DNA of 64,000 bases. Origin: Cryptomeria japonica (taxonomy: Eukaryota; Streptophyta; Pinopsida; Cupressales; Cupressaceae). The position numbers and the translations under genes were made by a program. The DNA is taken from the NCBI RefSeq assembly GCF_030272615.1, contig NC_081412.1, forward strand, positions 19,941,932-20,005,931. Direction: 5' to 3'. The notes beneath the pieces are model-generated. The model did no database searches. It was given only the letters and a program-made list of their open reading frames with translations, and had not been told where the DNA came from. Below, one piece after another: positions 1-13,597 of the stretch. Position 1 is the stretch's first letter, and the number at the start of each line of letters is the position of its first letter.

Positions 1-386
1 AGCAAATTTACCAAAATTACAAAAACTCAAATATAAATTTCTATACTTAGTTATGTGTCCATTAAGAGGCATAGCTTAGATTGCTCATACTTATGGATTT
101 ACATGAATGCAGGAGTTCACAGGTTAATGTGTACGTTTTTAGATGCAAATTACTTTTTAAACACGAGCAGGAAATTTTTAATAATAACTACAAAACATAA
201 AAGTTGAGAGTGTGACGAAGCAGAATCCTTTTAAGAAAAAGGCATGGCAAGTCAAGTCACAATACAGCAGTCGAATCCAATGAAACGTACACCACAGCGA
301 ATCTCGTGACTACTTCCACCTTTTCAAGACCACAGAAAACCTGGCGACTATATTTAGACTCCCTTTCCCTTAGATGATTATAATGT

Positions 387-783
387 ATGACCAAAATGAA
401 GGATAAAATTATCAGAGCCTTGCGAAACGGAAGCAAAAAGGATTTTGTATACAAGAGGATTATCACCCGCCGTATTCTCAAACGAAGAAGAGAGAGGAAA
501 TTGAACTCGCTGTATGCAAGGCTCAGAGCCCTTCTGCCAAAATCTATCAAGGTAACTTCAAAGTCTATTATTAATGTTTCTGGGATATAACTGTATATCG
601 TTTATATTTTTTTTATATTGAATGAGCAACATAATATACTATTCTGTAACAGATTCTTGGTCTTTTGATTTATATCTATGGTTTGTATAGGTGACAAAGG
701 ATGCTGCAAAATCTGAAAGTTTTTCTGATCATGAAAGCTGCAGCTCATCTTTAGTGGTTGATCTTTCAAGAAGGGATGTATAG
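387..783 (+). CDS. bHLH-like small protein, copy 1 (2 exons, shortened)
   Basis: Exon 1 is 387-551 and exon 2 is 691-783. The donor (AAG|GTAAC) and acceptor (TATAG|GTGAC) are intact and the intron is phase 0. The spliced frame encodes 85 aa. Residues around 28-52 read RRILKRRRERKLNSLYARLR followed by ALLPKS, which resembles the basic region and first helix of plant bHLH proteins. No second helix is visible, so DNA-binding dimer function is doubtful. The final codon of exon 2 is TAG where copy 4 has CAG just before the intron-2 donor, so this copy stops early. An exon-3-like stretch begins at about 1946 and stays open for some 40 codons. A second in-frame ATG at 396 matches the start used by copy 4. 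It could be a functional short paralogue or an early pseudogene. Confidence 0.5.
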
Positions 784-3700
784 GTATGTCATGAAATTTT
801 CTTGCAGCAAATCATCCGTACCAATTTGCCACTGTATTCACTGCTTTTCATCATCTCCCTTAAAATATCTGTTTCATTTCATAGATGAATTACTGAGGAT
901 GATAGATTTGGCTATAGATTATAGAGTTTTTGGCTTTTTCTTCCAAAGAAGAGCTGTGTATTAATATTTGAATCCAACTCTACATGCTCACCTCTTGCTA
1001 CTGTTAAAGCCCTAGCTGTAAGGCAAGAACTCTCAATCTGACCACAGTGCTTAGAATCTAAGCATTAAAGGCTTCATTTATTAAAAAAAGGGTTAATGAT
1101 GGCAAATCTGATTATAAATTTGTATTCAATAGGTTACTATCTTAATGGTTGTTATAAAATCTGAATTTAAGCATCTTGACTTTATACCCTTTTATTTTAT
1201 TGATAAATAAGAAAGAAATAATATTATTTTTGTGTGGATATGTTGTGGTATGATAAATTTTAGGGTCGTTCATTGATATTATGATTGCATAAGTACATGC
1301 TACACAGATTGGGTATTCAATCTATTTGAGATCAGGTGGGTTTTGAATTTATATAACCTTTTTATATAATTAATATATCAATATTTTTATATTATTTCAT
1401 TATATAAGTTTATTTGAAGTAAGCCTTTCATATTACTATGGATCAAGAGATAAAAAAAAAACGACTGCTTGATTTGAATATGTCCAGTTGTACTGAGATT
1501 TAAATTTAGAACTAAGTTAGACAGTATTTAAATACGTCCATTTATATTACTAGATTTCCTCTTAAATTTGGTGTGCTCTTAATATAATTCTAAGAGATAT
1601 GCGGATTTATATTCACTGGTAACAAGGAAATATATTCTCAATCATTTAACTAAAACGTGTGAGATATTTAAATCGAGCCACTATAATCATATACAAATAT
1701 TATGCTGTTTTTGGTTATTATGTTTTCATTGAAGATCTTTTTCAAAAGCTGATGGATGCTTTAAATACTAATATTGGTTGCTATGTTGAAATTTCCGTAT
1801 TAGTTTGAGTTTATTCCATTTAGAAATATTAGTTCCATTGTTTCTCTGTACTTGCAGGAAAGAATTTACAAAATGTTTTGTGTGTTTAGTTAGAAAGAAA
1901 ACTCTGATTTAACGGAGCTGAATGTGGTGGTCGATTTGTAGGTAGGTTTTGCAATCATCTGAGTTGGAAGAATGTGATATTATTAGGAGCATCATTCTGC
2001 AAGGATTCGCAAGCAAGGGGAAAACAAATCAAATATTTGTACATGAACTTCATGTTAAAAACATTTGTCTTTTCTAATGCCACATTTTCTTCACTCAATT
2101 GAAAATTTGTTTTCCTTTTCTAAAGCTCAAGTCTCATTTTGGTGATCTAATTTATTATTATTACTTTTTCTACTGTTTGATAATTCAATTTGATTTGCAA
2201 AATAATATGATTCTGAATGTTTTTTCTGTTTATTTGTAGTTTTTGTAATAAATTATTTTATTTTAATAGCATTTTCTTCAGAACAATATTTATCTAATAT
2301 TATAGATATACATTTGACAGCATTTATTAATTAATTGAAATTGAAATTTATATTATATTTTAAAATTTAATAAATTATTAAATACAGTCAAATATACTAA
2401 TAATAATAAAATCTTAAACATCAAACAATCAATAACAATTTATAATTCATCTTTACTGAAAAGTGAGGATGAATAATCATATCCAAACATTTTACAAAGC
2501 AAAGAAATCTGAGCTAACGAATCCAAATAGTACTTCCAATTCTATAAAGTAAAGTTAACAGCAAATAAGAAGAAAACAAGGAGTGCAGTCACGAGCAAAA
2601 GTGTGCATCCTCGTGAGGGAAGAGTCCAAGGTAATTATTTTCTCCTTACTACGGAGGCAACCATTCCCAACTCACATGATATTCACATCGACGTTCCGTA
2701 GAATTTTTCATTAATGTTAATGTCGAATGAACTGAAAAGATCTACAGATAGTTTTACCAATATATTCAGTGGTTTTTTCTTTTAATATTATTGTGATGTG
2801 AAGAAAATTATTATTTAATTTCTAAAATGCATCAAGGTATCCTTATCCTTTTTATATTATAAATTTATTATAATAGCTATTTGTTACATTCTAGAGTTGG
2901 ATTGCCATTCTTTATTATATTATCCTTGCAGCAGACGCTTTAAAATTATCAATGCAATAAAATCAGTCTAAAAAGTTGATAAATAGTGACTGATCTTCAG
3001 AAGATGTGAAATTTAAATGCTATTTTTTAATTTAGTTTTAGGTGTATTTTGAGGAAATATTTTGATACATATAATGACAAATGATAATATTTTATGTGAT
3101 GTTAGTTCATTTTTTTTAGTCATTTATCTATCTATATATATAAATATTCTTATATATTTAATCTTATCATATTCTCACACTTCTACACATTCACCTCTAA
3201 CACATCTCTTTATGCACCTACCTAGATATTTATCTCTAACTGTTTGCCCATTCTCAGTACTTCTTGACAAAGTTCAAATATCACCTAGTTGATCCCATCT
3301 ACTCTCTTGCCTTGAGTTGACTAAAGGCACATCTAGATCATTAATTCAATCTTGTTTTTTGACAAAGTCTAAATATACTACAAAGCTTAAGACATTTTAC
3401 TAATGGAGAGACATTATTTTCTAATCATATGTTAGTTTGATATCAAAATCTTCTACTAAGGAACTCATTCCTTAGTCATAGAGCTAAGTACCCCGATTCT
3501 CACATCTATATTTCTTAATTCATAACAACTAGATTAATTTGATTTACCATATACTAGCGCTCTCAATATATTTAGTTAATCTAGGTTGCTTATGCTCGAT
3601 TGATGGAATTCATTGAAAATTAACTTAGATTACCAATAGAGAAAATTGGGTGATCTCATATGATCCTACATAACTTAATTTTTATTTTTAGATTTTACAT

Positions 3701-4179
3701 TGTATTAGGGTTTTAGATATACAATTTTCTAATTTTAGACCATATTTTAAATAAGATCTAAATATTATTGTGTCTCATTGATATATCTTTCTTTTAGAGT
3801 TTGGTCCGTATTTATACTTCCTAGATCTATCATCCATTCCACACACCATTATGTTGGCATTAAAGTTTTTATTTTCCACTTGATTTCAGATTCAATTTAT
3901 GTCTAATATTTATTTGATCTACTTGAGTTTTTTTATTCTCAAATATAAAATCTAGTATATGTCTAGAAGGAGTGTACATTTAAACCCTAGTATGTTGTTA
4001 TTATTGAGAACAAATTAAGTGATTGAGATGATTATGACCATGATGCACATTAGGACCAACTAGATATTTGAATTATGAGGTAAGTTTTTATATGTATACA
4101 TTACAACAAGCTCAATCTCATAAAAATTAAAAAATATTTTCCATCAATATGATTTCCTCATGATGACATGTAAATTTTA
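784..4179. other. AT-rich intron-like and downstream DNA of gene copy 1
   Basis: No credible coding region is seen. It holds the region equivalent to intron 2, the exon-3-like stretch at about 1946, and a conserved downstream patch at about 2570-2710 containing CACGAG and CTCGTGAG, which is shared with copies 2 and 4. The short open frames at 758-964 and 3062-3292 have no family resemblance and are not conserved as frames in block 2. Confidence 0.6.
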
Positions 4180-4840
4180 TTCCAAGTCTGAGAGGGGGGG
4201 CTGAGTCGATATTTACTTAAAATTAATCAATTTCATTTTCAAGTTAAACATTGAATTATATTTTCTAAAAGAGAAAACAAAAATCAAAGCATGCAACACA
4301 ATATTCCACATAAGGACACCAATATTTTTTACATGGAAAAAGGAATAAGGGAAAAAAATGGTGAGCATTAACTCACACTATATGAACATGTATTACAATA
4401 TTGTTTTTAAGGCTCACCACCTAAGGAAGCTCACTTCTTCCTGATGAACTTGTAGGTAAAGATAGAAGTACCTACTTAAAGAAGGGCACATGAATATTAC
4501 AATGAACAACATGAACTTGAACTGCTATAAAATATGCATCTGACATATGTAGATGTGACAACTTCTTTTTTGCACACTAACTCCATAGTTTACAACTGAT
4601 ACACTTCAAATAAAGATTTTCTATTTTATATATCATTTGCAACCTCTCAAAATGCTAATTAGGTTGGATTCAATATGATCTTTTATATGAAATATGTGAT
4701 ACTGCATAGGCCAACTTCAAACACATGCATCGTGAAATAAAATGAGTTGCGAATCAACCCAAATCATAATTGGGGTCCAAAAAATATTGTAACACATCCT
4801 TCAAAGAAAATGTAATAGATTTCCCCCATCACTAATGTTT
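4180..4840 (-). mobile_element. LTR-derived fragment, shared by blocks 1 and 2
   Basis: A run of G (GAGAGGGGGGG) is followed by an AT-rich stretch, then ACATGGAAAA and a patch around ATGGTGAGCATTAACTCAC. The same style of sequence sits in the solo LTR at 18432-19572 (G-run, then ACGTGGAAAACC, then GGTGAGATGGAACTCAC). On the minus strand the G-run corresponds to the CCCCCCTCTTAG stretch near the 3' end of Copia LTRs in this window. A homologous fragment is at about 33480-34075, so the insertion predates the block duplication. No terminal TG/CA with a target duplication could be fixed. Confidence 0.45.
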
Positions 4841-7261
4841 TTAGGTATAATAGTTTGATTTAATGTAGTCATAATGTTTGAAGTGAAACTAGGAATTCTA
4901 GTTATTGGAGTGGTCAAAGGAATAAAATGATTGATTTATGTAGAAGGTTGTGAATAACCTAAGGTCTCAGCACAACTCTTTATAAGCATGACATTAGAAT
5001 AAGAAATATGAGAAATACCATGCAATATATCAATTCTATTTTTATCACTTTGAATCATGTGCTTTAGACCTTCAATTAATGGAAGAGCTTCACTGTTGGG
5101 GTATTCTTGGGACATCCATTATTGAAAGTTGTCAAATTGATTGTCCAATTCTGAAAGTTGATCTATGGAAACTCTAGTCAAAGCTTCTTTTTCATCATTA
5201 GAATCATCAATTGGGTAGATAGGAATGTTATTAGTATGGGAAGAATTAGCATTGTCCTCATTGAAGAAGTCACCCAAATTAGGCTCCATCTCTTCGGGAA
5301 TTAAACCTTGGGAAGCCTTAATTCTAATGCTTCATCTAATGGGGATAGTATAGGTAGGACTAATAGTGGTGAAACTCATGCACTAGAGGGAAAATTTGAA
5401 TGTGTATTTGAATTTTAAATTTTGGGAACAAAGTTGGCAAAATTGAATAACGCAAAATTCAAGGAAATTTGAACTTTGTGGAAAGAAGAAAAATGACACA
5501 ATTTTCCAAGAAAAATATTGAAAATAAAGAAATTGAAAATTGAAAATTAGGGCCAATGGGATACCACTTAATTTTAAAATTGAAATTGCAAAAATTAATA
5601 TTTTTAAAATCAGGGCAGATTATAATTAACTACTTAATTTTAAATCTTTCCTTGAAAGTTGTGATGTTGTAATTGGAAGTATTTTTTATTTTAGAGGGAT
5701 CAAAATTCGTTAAAATCAGCCAATTTTTTGGATTTAAGCAATTGAATACAATCATAACAGTCTCCCAAAATTTCGAGAAAAAAGCCGAGGACTAGGTTGA
5801 AAGTGCACCTGGTCTGTCCAACTTTTTCGAAAATTTTTCAGGGATGAAAGTTACGATGATTTTAAAGATAAACCCCCCCAAATGGTTGATTTTATTAACT
5901 CTAGATAGGTGAAATTAAGGTTTGAATGCGAAAATAGGACCCTATTAAGGTTTTGTAAAAGATATGAAATTGGATTGCAAATTTGAAAAAGGTCAAACCT
6001 AATGGATAGGGCCACCTTGAATAATATTTGGAAAACTGAAATTGATTGAAATTGATTGAAATTTACACAAAATCCAAGTGAATTTGAAAGTTAGGGTTTT
6101 AGGACCTAACCACTGAATTTTAAAATTTTGAATTTTGGAAAAGGGAGGGAAATTGAAAATTTGAATTTTAGGCAAGAAGACAAATCTGAAAATTAAATGT
6201 AAATTTAATTTTTGCACAAGTTCAAGTTGATTATTGAAAATTAGGGTTTTGACAATTAACCACTTAATTTTGTAAATTTTATTTGCAAAATGAACAAAGC
6301 AATGAAGAAATTGAATTTGACAAGCAATGCAATTTTTAGATCTAAAACAATAGATAGCAATTTTTACAAGCCACAAGTTCAATTTCAATTTTAACAACTG
6401 TGGTTTTGAAAAAATTAACCACTAACTTTTACAAGAAAAATAAACTTGTAAATGAAAAATATGCAATAATTTGAAATGTCAAGCATGTAAGACATCGGGT
6501 TCACAAAAATGTAATGTGGAAAAAGGGTGATGAGGAGATCAAGTGGAAAGATTTACCCTCCTCAAGAAAGGAGTGAAAGTTTCATAAAGGATTCTCTTCA
6601 ACCTTTCACACACATTACATTTAAAAGAGGGGGTTGAATTCACTAGATCTAATCTCAATGGAAAGAAATTGAATGCTAAGTGAATTGTCAATGGATTTGG
6701 AAAGTAAAGTAACCCTTCTTTTAGGATGGACAAGTTGAATTAAGCAATTTGAGACTAAGTGTAAATATGCCAAAGAAATGATTATAACTTGAGATAGAAA
6801 TGCAGAACGAAGCTATGCACCTGGAATTAGTGGTACAATGCCGAGACAAAGCTCTCCTATAAATTTGGGCAAAAGTTGTTGAGACCGATTTGAATGTTAC
6901 TTGGTCCTTCGAAAAATCCGCGCGTTGAAAAGGGTTTTCCTGTCTCTAAAAATGAAGTCTAAACCTATAATATAGTTGTGAACCTACAACCTACACATAA
7001 AAGAGAGGAAATGTTGTTGGGATTGGGGGTTTTCTCTTAGGTCAAACCTCATTTTTGGAATTAACCAAATGATGAAAAATAATTGCAAGTAAATGAAAAG
7101 AAATGTTTGAAGTAGAATTAACCTCAAGAGAGGATGCAATTTAAATGTATATAGAGTTGTTTGAAAGGATATGTAGAGTAGGATGTCAAAAGAGATCTCC
7201 TCTTCAATGGTTGAATCCTTGACTTGAATGCAACACCTAGCCTTGAAAGGAGACTTGAGAT

Positions 7262-7350
7262 ACTCAATGCTTGAAAGGTTATTTGAATTCTTGAATGCTT
7301 GAATGCTTGAATTCTTGAATGCTTGAATGCTTGAATGCTTGAATTCTTGC
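7262..7350. repeat. GCTTGAAT short tandem repeat
   Basis: About nine imperfect copies of an 8-base unit (GCTTGAAT or TTCTTGAAT) lie in a row. The minus-strand translation gives the repeating SSIQAFKN pattern seen in a 184-codon open frame, which is therefore an artefact of the repeat. Confidence 0.85.
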
Positions 7351-7549
7351 ACTTGATTTTGCTTATTTTCTCTTAATTGCACTTGATTGAACTTATATGA
7401 ATAAGAGGGGAAATGCATCTTTATATACTTGCCAATTAGGGTTATTTGACTAATTTTCCATCTTAGGCCAACATAGAAAAGCTTTTCCCGCTTCACAATT
7501 GACAAGCCCAATGCAAGTTTTAAGTGGAGGGGGCACAAAATAGGGCAAG

Positions 7550-7607
7550 GATAGGGGTGCCATGACCATGTCCTAGGGGGGACAGGGGCACCACGCCCAT
7601 GTCCTAC
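7550..7607. repeat. Two-copy GC-rich direct repeat
   Basis: The pattern AGGGGTGCCATGACCATGTC then CTA recurs as AGGGGCACCACGCCCATGTC then CTA, with CCCC following. It is unusually GC-rich for this window and sits at the edge of the retroelement-like region. Confidence 0.6.
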
Positions 7608-7780
7608 CCCAATTTAGGATAGAAAGAAGGAACAAGCAATGCTGGGTGCAAGGAAATGCATGTTTCGGGATGTGTGAGCATGTTTCGCGTCTCCGATCAA
7701 GCTTAGGGATTCGTTTTGCCAATGTGAAGACCCAAATGTGGTCAAAAATTGCAATGTCTCAATTTTAAGACGCTACACTA

Positions 7781-10190
7781 TCATGAATATATTTACCAGT
7801 CTTTCAAAATGTCTTGCTTATCCTCAATCATGTTTTTCCTATGTCTCTATCTTTGTCAAACCATCTCTCTCTAAATTCTCGTCTCAAACCATTTCTTAGC
7901 CTCTTTAACTACACCAATCCATCATATCTCATCCTCTTCAACTACACCAAACCATCACTATATAATTATGATAGGTTGAAATCAATGAAAACATCTAGCG
8001 CATATTTCCAACAATACAAAATTGATGTTTTTTGAAAAAATAACCAAACTAGAGATTTTGTAGTAATTTTATAACAATTTTTTAAAGTTTGGGATTCATC
8101 CAATCTTAAGGTCTAAAAATGAATGTGGCACATGATTCATTTTCCATTAGATGAATATATTAAAAATAAAAATCAACATATTATTGTCTTGAGGATACCT
8201 TTGATATTTGAATACTTATTCTATTTGATGTTAAATATAGTAGAAGTGTTATTACAAAATTTGTTACTTATAGTCCATTAAAGATCACAAAAATTTACTA
8301 CCTTTTGTACCTTAATATAAAGTTGCCACCAAATATAAATTTAATATTGTGCATTTACTAAAAGAAATATCTTTCTGAAATTTTATACCATCTGCTAACT
8401 ACAATATTATGTAGATTGTTCACAAAAGATCTTAGGTTTTAACAACAATAGCTAAAATATTTAATACTAAAACCATATCTTCCTGTATTATGTCTATTTT
8501 TTGAAATTTGGAGACGAGTTTAGAAACATGGATATCATAAATTATTATTTGTATCAGTACGCTAGCTATTTAGTTATCCCACCTTCTTGATTCTACATCT
8601 TCCAAGTTGACCTTTTTTTTTCTATCAAGTTCCTACATTTAGGTAGATTTTTTTAGTGATATGTGTCCAATATGAGTTAGAAGAACAATATAATTCACTT
8701 TATAGATCATGCATGTGGATATTCCTAAGTGGACTATAATTTTTTTAGTAATTTGTCTCCTCAAAATATTCTTCACGAGTATAATGTACAAGAAATTAAT
8801 TATTTGAGAAGTATTCTTTAAGATAGTTTAGATAAAAGGTCAAAACATTTCTATAAATACTTACAAGAGGATATTACAACATGAATGAGAGCAATCAAGG
8901 TTAAAAAAATTGGTTCATCTAACTATTTCAAACATAAGTTAGAACTATGAACTAAGACATCAAATGAACACAATTAAAAAGAAAAAAACTAACTATAAGA
9001 ACTTCAAACTATCTAACTAAGAGATTATACATTTTATTATATATTATTCATATTAAAATTACTTACAACACACTTATCTCCATCTTCATGAATATTATTC
9101 TTTAAGAATTATAATTTTAGAAAATTTAATGATGATTAGTACTTCTCACACAAAAGAAATTCAATATTAAGAATTTAGTTATGAGGGACAATCAAGAGGT
9201 TTCTTTGGTTTTGAAAATTTGGATGCATTGGATGAACTTGAGCCTAACTAGATGGGAGAGTCATTGTAGTAGTTTATTTGTAGATTAGAAGCCTCCAATC
9301 CATTAGACTTGTCTAATATTATAACTTCCAACATATTTTAATTGGATGTTCTTCTTCATTGTTGTATAATATATATATTCTCCATTTACCTCTCCTCAAT
9401 TTGATTCTTATATGTGAAACTCATTGATTGGGCCCATTCTTCTTTGCATGATTTATCAATCTCCACGTAAAAATTATATTTTTCTATTTTTAGTGCTTCC
9501 AAGTTTAATGGAACTAAAAGTGAATCACAGTTAAGAAAAAACTATGTGTTGAGATTTGTATTAGCTTCTGATATTAGAAAAATACCTAAACACACCTAAA
9601 ACTATGTCTTCTATTTTTTATAACATCATTATAAACTATGAATTTTTGAAAAGCTATTTATAATGCATTTATGAGATAGGCCATAAAATTATCCATTTTA
9701 ACTCCAAACCCATATCATAGAACAAAATAACAATGATAAAATTTCATGTTAATAATGATATGAAATTATATTCAACTTCCTTGGGCATACATTTTGAACT
9801 TATTAATATAACGGAACAAAGAATAACACAATTTGACTCTAGTATATAGGTTGCAGATTTTCCTTAATGAAATATGCATTGTATGGATTCTACAAGAGTG
9901 TTTAAGTATCCAACCATGGAGAAATTTGGCACTTGTAATCAAACAAATATTCATGAGTGTTGTTTCAAAACAAACTTTATGTACATTCATTTTCTCAAAA
10001 AGAGGAAAATATTTCTTCCTCAAGTTTTAAGTAACTTGCCAAGGTAATCTTCCACTTCTTTGGTGTTGCTCCTACTATGCACTTAATATTTAACAAGATT
10101 AGAATTTACTTGAAGAAGGCTACATAATGGTCTGAAAATATATTTTGTATGGTTTAGTTTACAACAAGAAATAAGGTTGGTCTAAAAAGC
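7781..10190. other. AT-rich noncoding DNA, block 1 only
   Basis: No gene, RNA or element structure is recognised. A short duplicated phrase (CTCTTCAACTACACCAA type, about 7905-7950) explains the 73-codon open frame at 7814-8035. The pair of overlapping open frames on both strands at 9772-10030 has no recognisable content. Confidence 0.5.
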
Positions 10191-12072
10191 TGAAATAGTT
10201 AACTAGACTAACCCTTTTCTTAGAAGGACATAATCCTCATTTTCTGATTTCAATAGAGAACAAAAATCTCCGTTCATCTCCAACATAAATAAAATGATTC
10301 TTATACCTTAAAGAGAAGCTTTTTTTTAATGTCATCTACTATTATTCCCTACAATAAATAATAGAATAAATATAACTAATACATAAACAACTTAAAAACT
10401 ATGCACAAAGAAACATACCAAACTAGGTCACGTGGATTCTCTAATTAATAGTTCTTTTAAATGGGAAGACTTTGGTTTATTTTCTAAAGCTAGACACTGC
10501 CAAATCAGTTTAGGAAAATAATTTATGGGTGAGATATGCCTACTAATTATTATTAGAAAACTTACAATTGCACAGCCTTTGTTAATACCACAAATGAAAA
10601 ATAGGTGTAGAGGATAATGTGTTTGAACCTTGCACATATTAGTAAGGCAAAGTTGGTAGCCATTTGGCACAGCAGTATCTGAATGGAATGGAAATATCTT
10701 TAGTCTCCCTTCATCAATTTTGCCGGAATTTTATTAATGTCAATAAAATAGTGGAAGAGGTCATGATGTTCAAGAATAATATTGATGAAAAACAAGTTGG
10801 CATCACTCACAATTCGTAGATCACATCTGAAAAGACACGAAAGTTATAGTCTCCCTTTACAATAACTGCCAAATAACCATTTTTTTTTGAAAATTCATTA
10901 AAAAGTTGTCATGGAAAAGGAAATCAATATAGACAAATTGACTACACTAAACTTGCCAGTTATTACTTACTGAAATCCATTCCCAATCCCTCTGGTTTGT
11001 ATAGAAGGATTTGAAAGAAACTATATGTTCGCATGATAAATAGAACTTTAAACTATTAAACCCATTATTTCTTATTACCGTCCAAAAGTTTAGTTTTCAA
11101 TTTTCAGATCAAAATAATCTAATCCTAGTCATGATCTCATAGATGAGAAAAATGAGTTTTTGGAATTCTATTGGAAGATGGCTATATATGGGAATACAAT
11201 GCATAATTTGAGCCGCACAATCTATGATTCACAGCAAGGATAAATACAAATTTTAAGTTCTACGTACATTTTCAAAGGTCCAGATACAAATTTGTTTAAT
11301 GGACACTAAGAAGCATTCTGAAATATACAGAGCTGAATATGGCATGACCCTGGCAAAATTATCTTTTATTTATCTTTTATTTATCTTTTAAGTCATTTAT
11401 GACTGGCTTGGACTCTGGCATACGTGAGCTTATATCCAATCCATTCTTGAATTCCTTAAATTGTGTATGCGTAGTTCAGAGTTTGAGAATCCCAGGCATT
11501 AATATTTCACAGGGACAACCTGACCTCTTGTTTCCAATGTTTGTAATGCCCAGGTTACTACCACTGGTGGCATGTGTGGATAGTCTCTTGAAAATTTCAG
11601 GCATTTCTTAGTCTTTGAGTCCCTAGTCTCATCAACTCACAAACCCTGTGTTTGTTTTTCCAATAAACCCTAATAAATGTTATTATATGTTAGGAAATGT
11701 TTCTATTCTTGTTATGGCCATAGGAATAACTAAGATATTAGTTAGTGTTTAACTTTTGGACCTCCATGAAATTTTCTTAGTGGGGAAGTGGTATGGGCAT
11801 AAACAATATCAAATGAAGGTCCATAAGACAATAGTCATATAGTAAAGTGTATTGACCATAAGGGGGACTAAACTTCAGAACAATATTGTGAGCATGATCA
11901 CGATCATGGCTATGTCTTTAGAGAGTCAAGATTGAGGAATGCAACTATTAAGTAAAAGTAGAGCACGAGAGTGTGTTAGTAGAAAGAATGTATCATATAT
12001 AGTTCTACATAAATTTATATAGTGTAAGATAAATATAAATTTAAAATAATAAGAAATTGTTTTTTTTTTTTT

Positions 12073-13597
12073 GATAAAAGTGGATGAAACCACTGAAATT
12101 ATATTAAAAATTTTGTTATTTTTTTACATGTGTCTGGTTCAAAGAGCACTGAAGGGAAAGAACCAATAAGAAAACCCTTTAGTATTGCTCAAGAAAACAT
12201 AAGCCTATCTACCCCATTACAAAAGTCCATAGGCTCCCCAAAAACCCTCCCAGATACAAAGCCATCCACATTAGATATAAAGGAAGCTGCCTCAACCAGC
12301 ATAGTAAAGAATATATCAAAGTAGAACCAACACCATCAAATCAGAACCAAAACTAGTGTCATCAACCTAGAATCATCCTATCTACTCAACACATGTTTCC
12401 AGACCTCTGAATAGAATAAAACTCGCAACCAGAAGAGAACCTAAGATAAGTGAACCTGCCAACACAAAAATGGTGAGCAAACATATGATAATCTAGATAA
12501 GAAGAAGAGAGGGATGTTGAAGACCCTGAGGAAGCAGAATAAGACCGAGCCATAAGGTAAGCCAAAGCAACAACCAAAGAAATAGCAGCAGGATGAAAAA
12601 CCATCTGAAACACCAAGCTATCTGCAATTTCCAGTTCCTCAAAAACAACCACCAACCCCCAATTTTAACAAGTATTCTCCAAAGAAAATAAAGCATTTTG
12701 TGTTAGTAGAAAAGATAATGCAAAGAGAGAAATAATACCAAGAATACAAACCTCCATGCATATAAATAAAAGAAAAGATATCAAAAACATGATTAGCCCC
12801 CCAGATCAAGAAAAGGCAATGCACAAGGAAATGAGCAGAAAATGCAGGAGCTCGGCGGATACTGACCAACCAATGATGAAATATAATCATGTAGAAGAAC
12901 ACAACCTCCTCACACATCACCCCCAATCATGAAATGAGCAACACACAAAGGAAATGAACAGACATGACATTGGGTGACCGTGGAATGATGAGGCCAGCAC
13001 AACCAAACCACAATCATGATCCAAACCCCCACCAAATAACCACCATGCCCACACCAAGGAGTTAATGATTGCCAAATAATGAAGAAGATCCAACACTACA
13101 TAAAACCATTATTACCCAACACCATTCTGCAAAGAAACTAAGCCACATCATCAAAGGAGCCCGAGTCAGCCACCAATAAAATAACACCAAATGGAACCCA
13201 GGCCAAAACCAAACAACTAAACATAACATACACCAAACAGTAAACAACCAAAGGCACAAAAGAAATGCAAGAAACATAAAGTACCAGCCAAGCAACAGTA
13301 GCCCCGTCCCCCTCCATGCTCAATGAGGAGATACTACCGAATATACCCACAACAAAGATGTTGCTATAAGGTAGGACAACATCCTCCCTATAGCCATATA
13401 CGAAAGAAAAACCACACCAAACAGGGAGAAGAAAAAAGACTACAACACAATACCATAGAAAAATTAGCACACCAGCAAGAGAAGCCACCACATCCTCCAA
13501 GCTCCATGAGGAAATTCTAACAAAAACTATCTACAACAAAGAAATTGTCATAAGGAGCAACACCCTCACTGCTAATACTTGTGAAAGAAAACCACAT
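12073..13597 (-). repeat. LINE 3' UTR with roughly 180-bp tandem repeats
   Basis: The region lies between the RNase H end and the poly-A tail. Two obvious related units start at about 13318 and 13500, with shared phrases GCTCxATGAGGA, ACAACAAAGA, GAAAGAAAACCACA and a period of 182. Weaker similarity extends leftward. Open frames here (for example minus 13138-13500 with repeated hydrophobic residues) arise from the repeats. No conserved protein is seen. Confidence 0.6.

Larger units (their letters stand above)
4841..7780. other. Retroelement-like noncoding region with degenerate repeats
   Basis: Present in block 1 only. It is AT-rich and contains a recurring motif of the type TTAGGGTTTT, then ACCACTTAATTTTAAAATT, at about 5566, 5628, 6108, 6260 and 6418. 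The last three are spaced about 150 bp apart, like a decayed tandem repeat. It ends in a GC-richer stretch with a direct duplication (see 7550-7607). The longest open frames (5999-6397 and 6984-7538, minus) are low-complexity translations of these repeats and are not supported as genes. It is probably LTR or internal debris of an unidentified retroelement. Confidence 0.4.
1..12059 (+). repeat. Block 1 of the dispersed gene-bearing repeat (first part)
   Basis: Bases 1 to about 4835 and about 10190 to 12059 align almost line by line with 29259-34075 and 34180-36060. The first part also matches 61648-63474. The block carries gene copy 1. Between about 4835 and 10190 it has roughly 5.3 kb that block 2 replaces with only about 100 unrelated bases, so one copy gained or lost DNA there. 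The block is cut at 12059 by a minus-strand LINE and resumes near 20656. Its left end lies outside the window. The similarity is seen directly; the exact edges are estimates. Confidence 0.85.

Noticed and set aside
257-550. 97-codon minus-strand frame, with relatives at 29583-29861 and 61894-62238
   Set aside because: It is the antisense of exon 1 of the bHLH-like gene; the conservation follows from the gene copy and the frame carries no domain.
6984-7538. 184-codon minus-strand frame
   Set aside because: Its repeated SSIQAFKN part is the translation of the GCTTGAAT microsatellite; the rest is unlike any family and lies in retroelement-like noncoding DNA.
13138-13500. Hydrophobic 120-codon minus-strand frame that could look like a membrane protein
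   Set aside because: It falls in the LINE 3' UTR and is produced by the 182-bp repeats.
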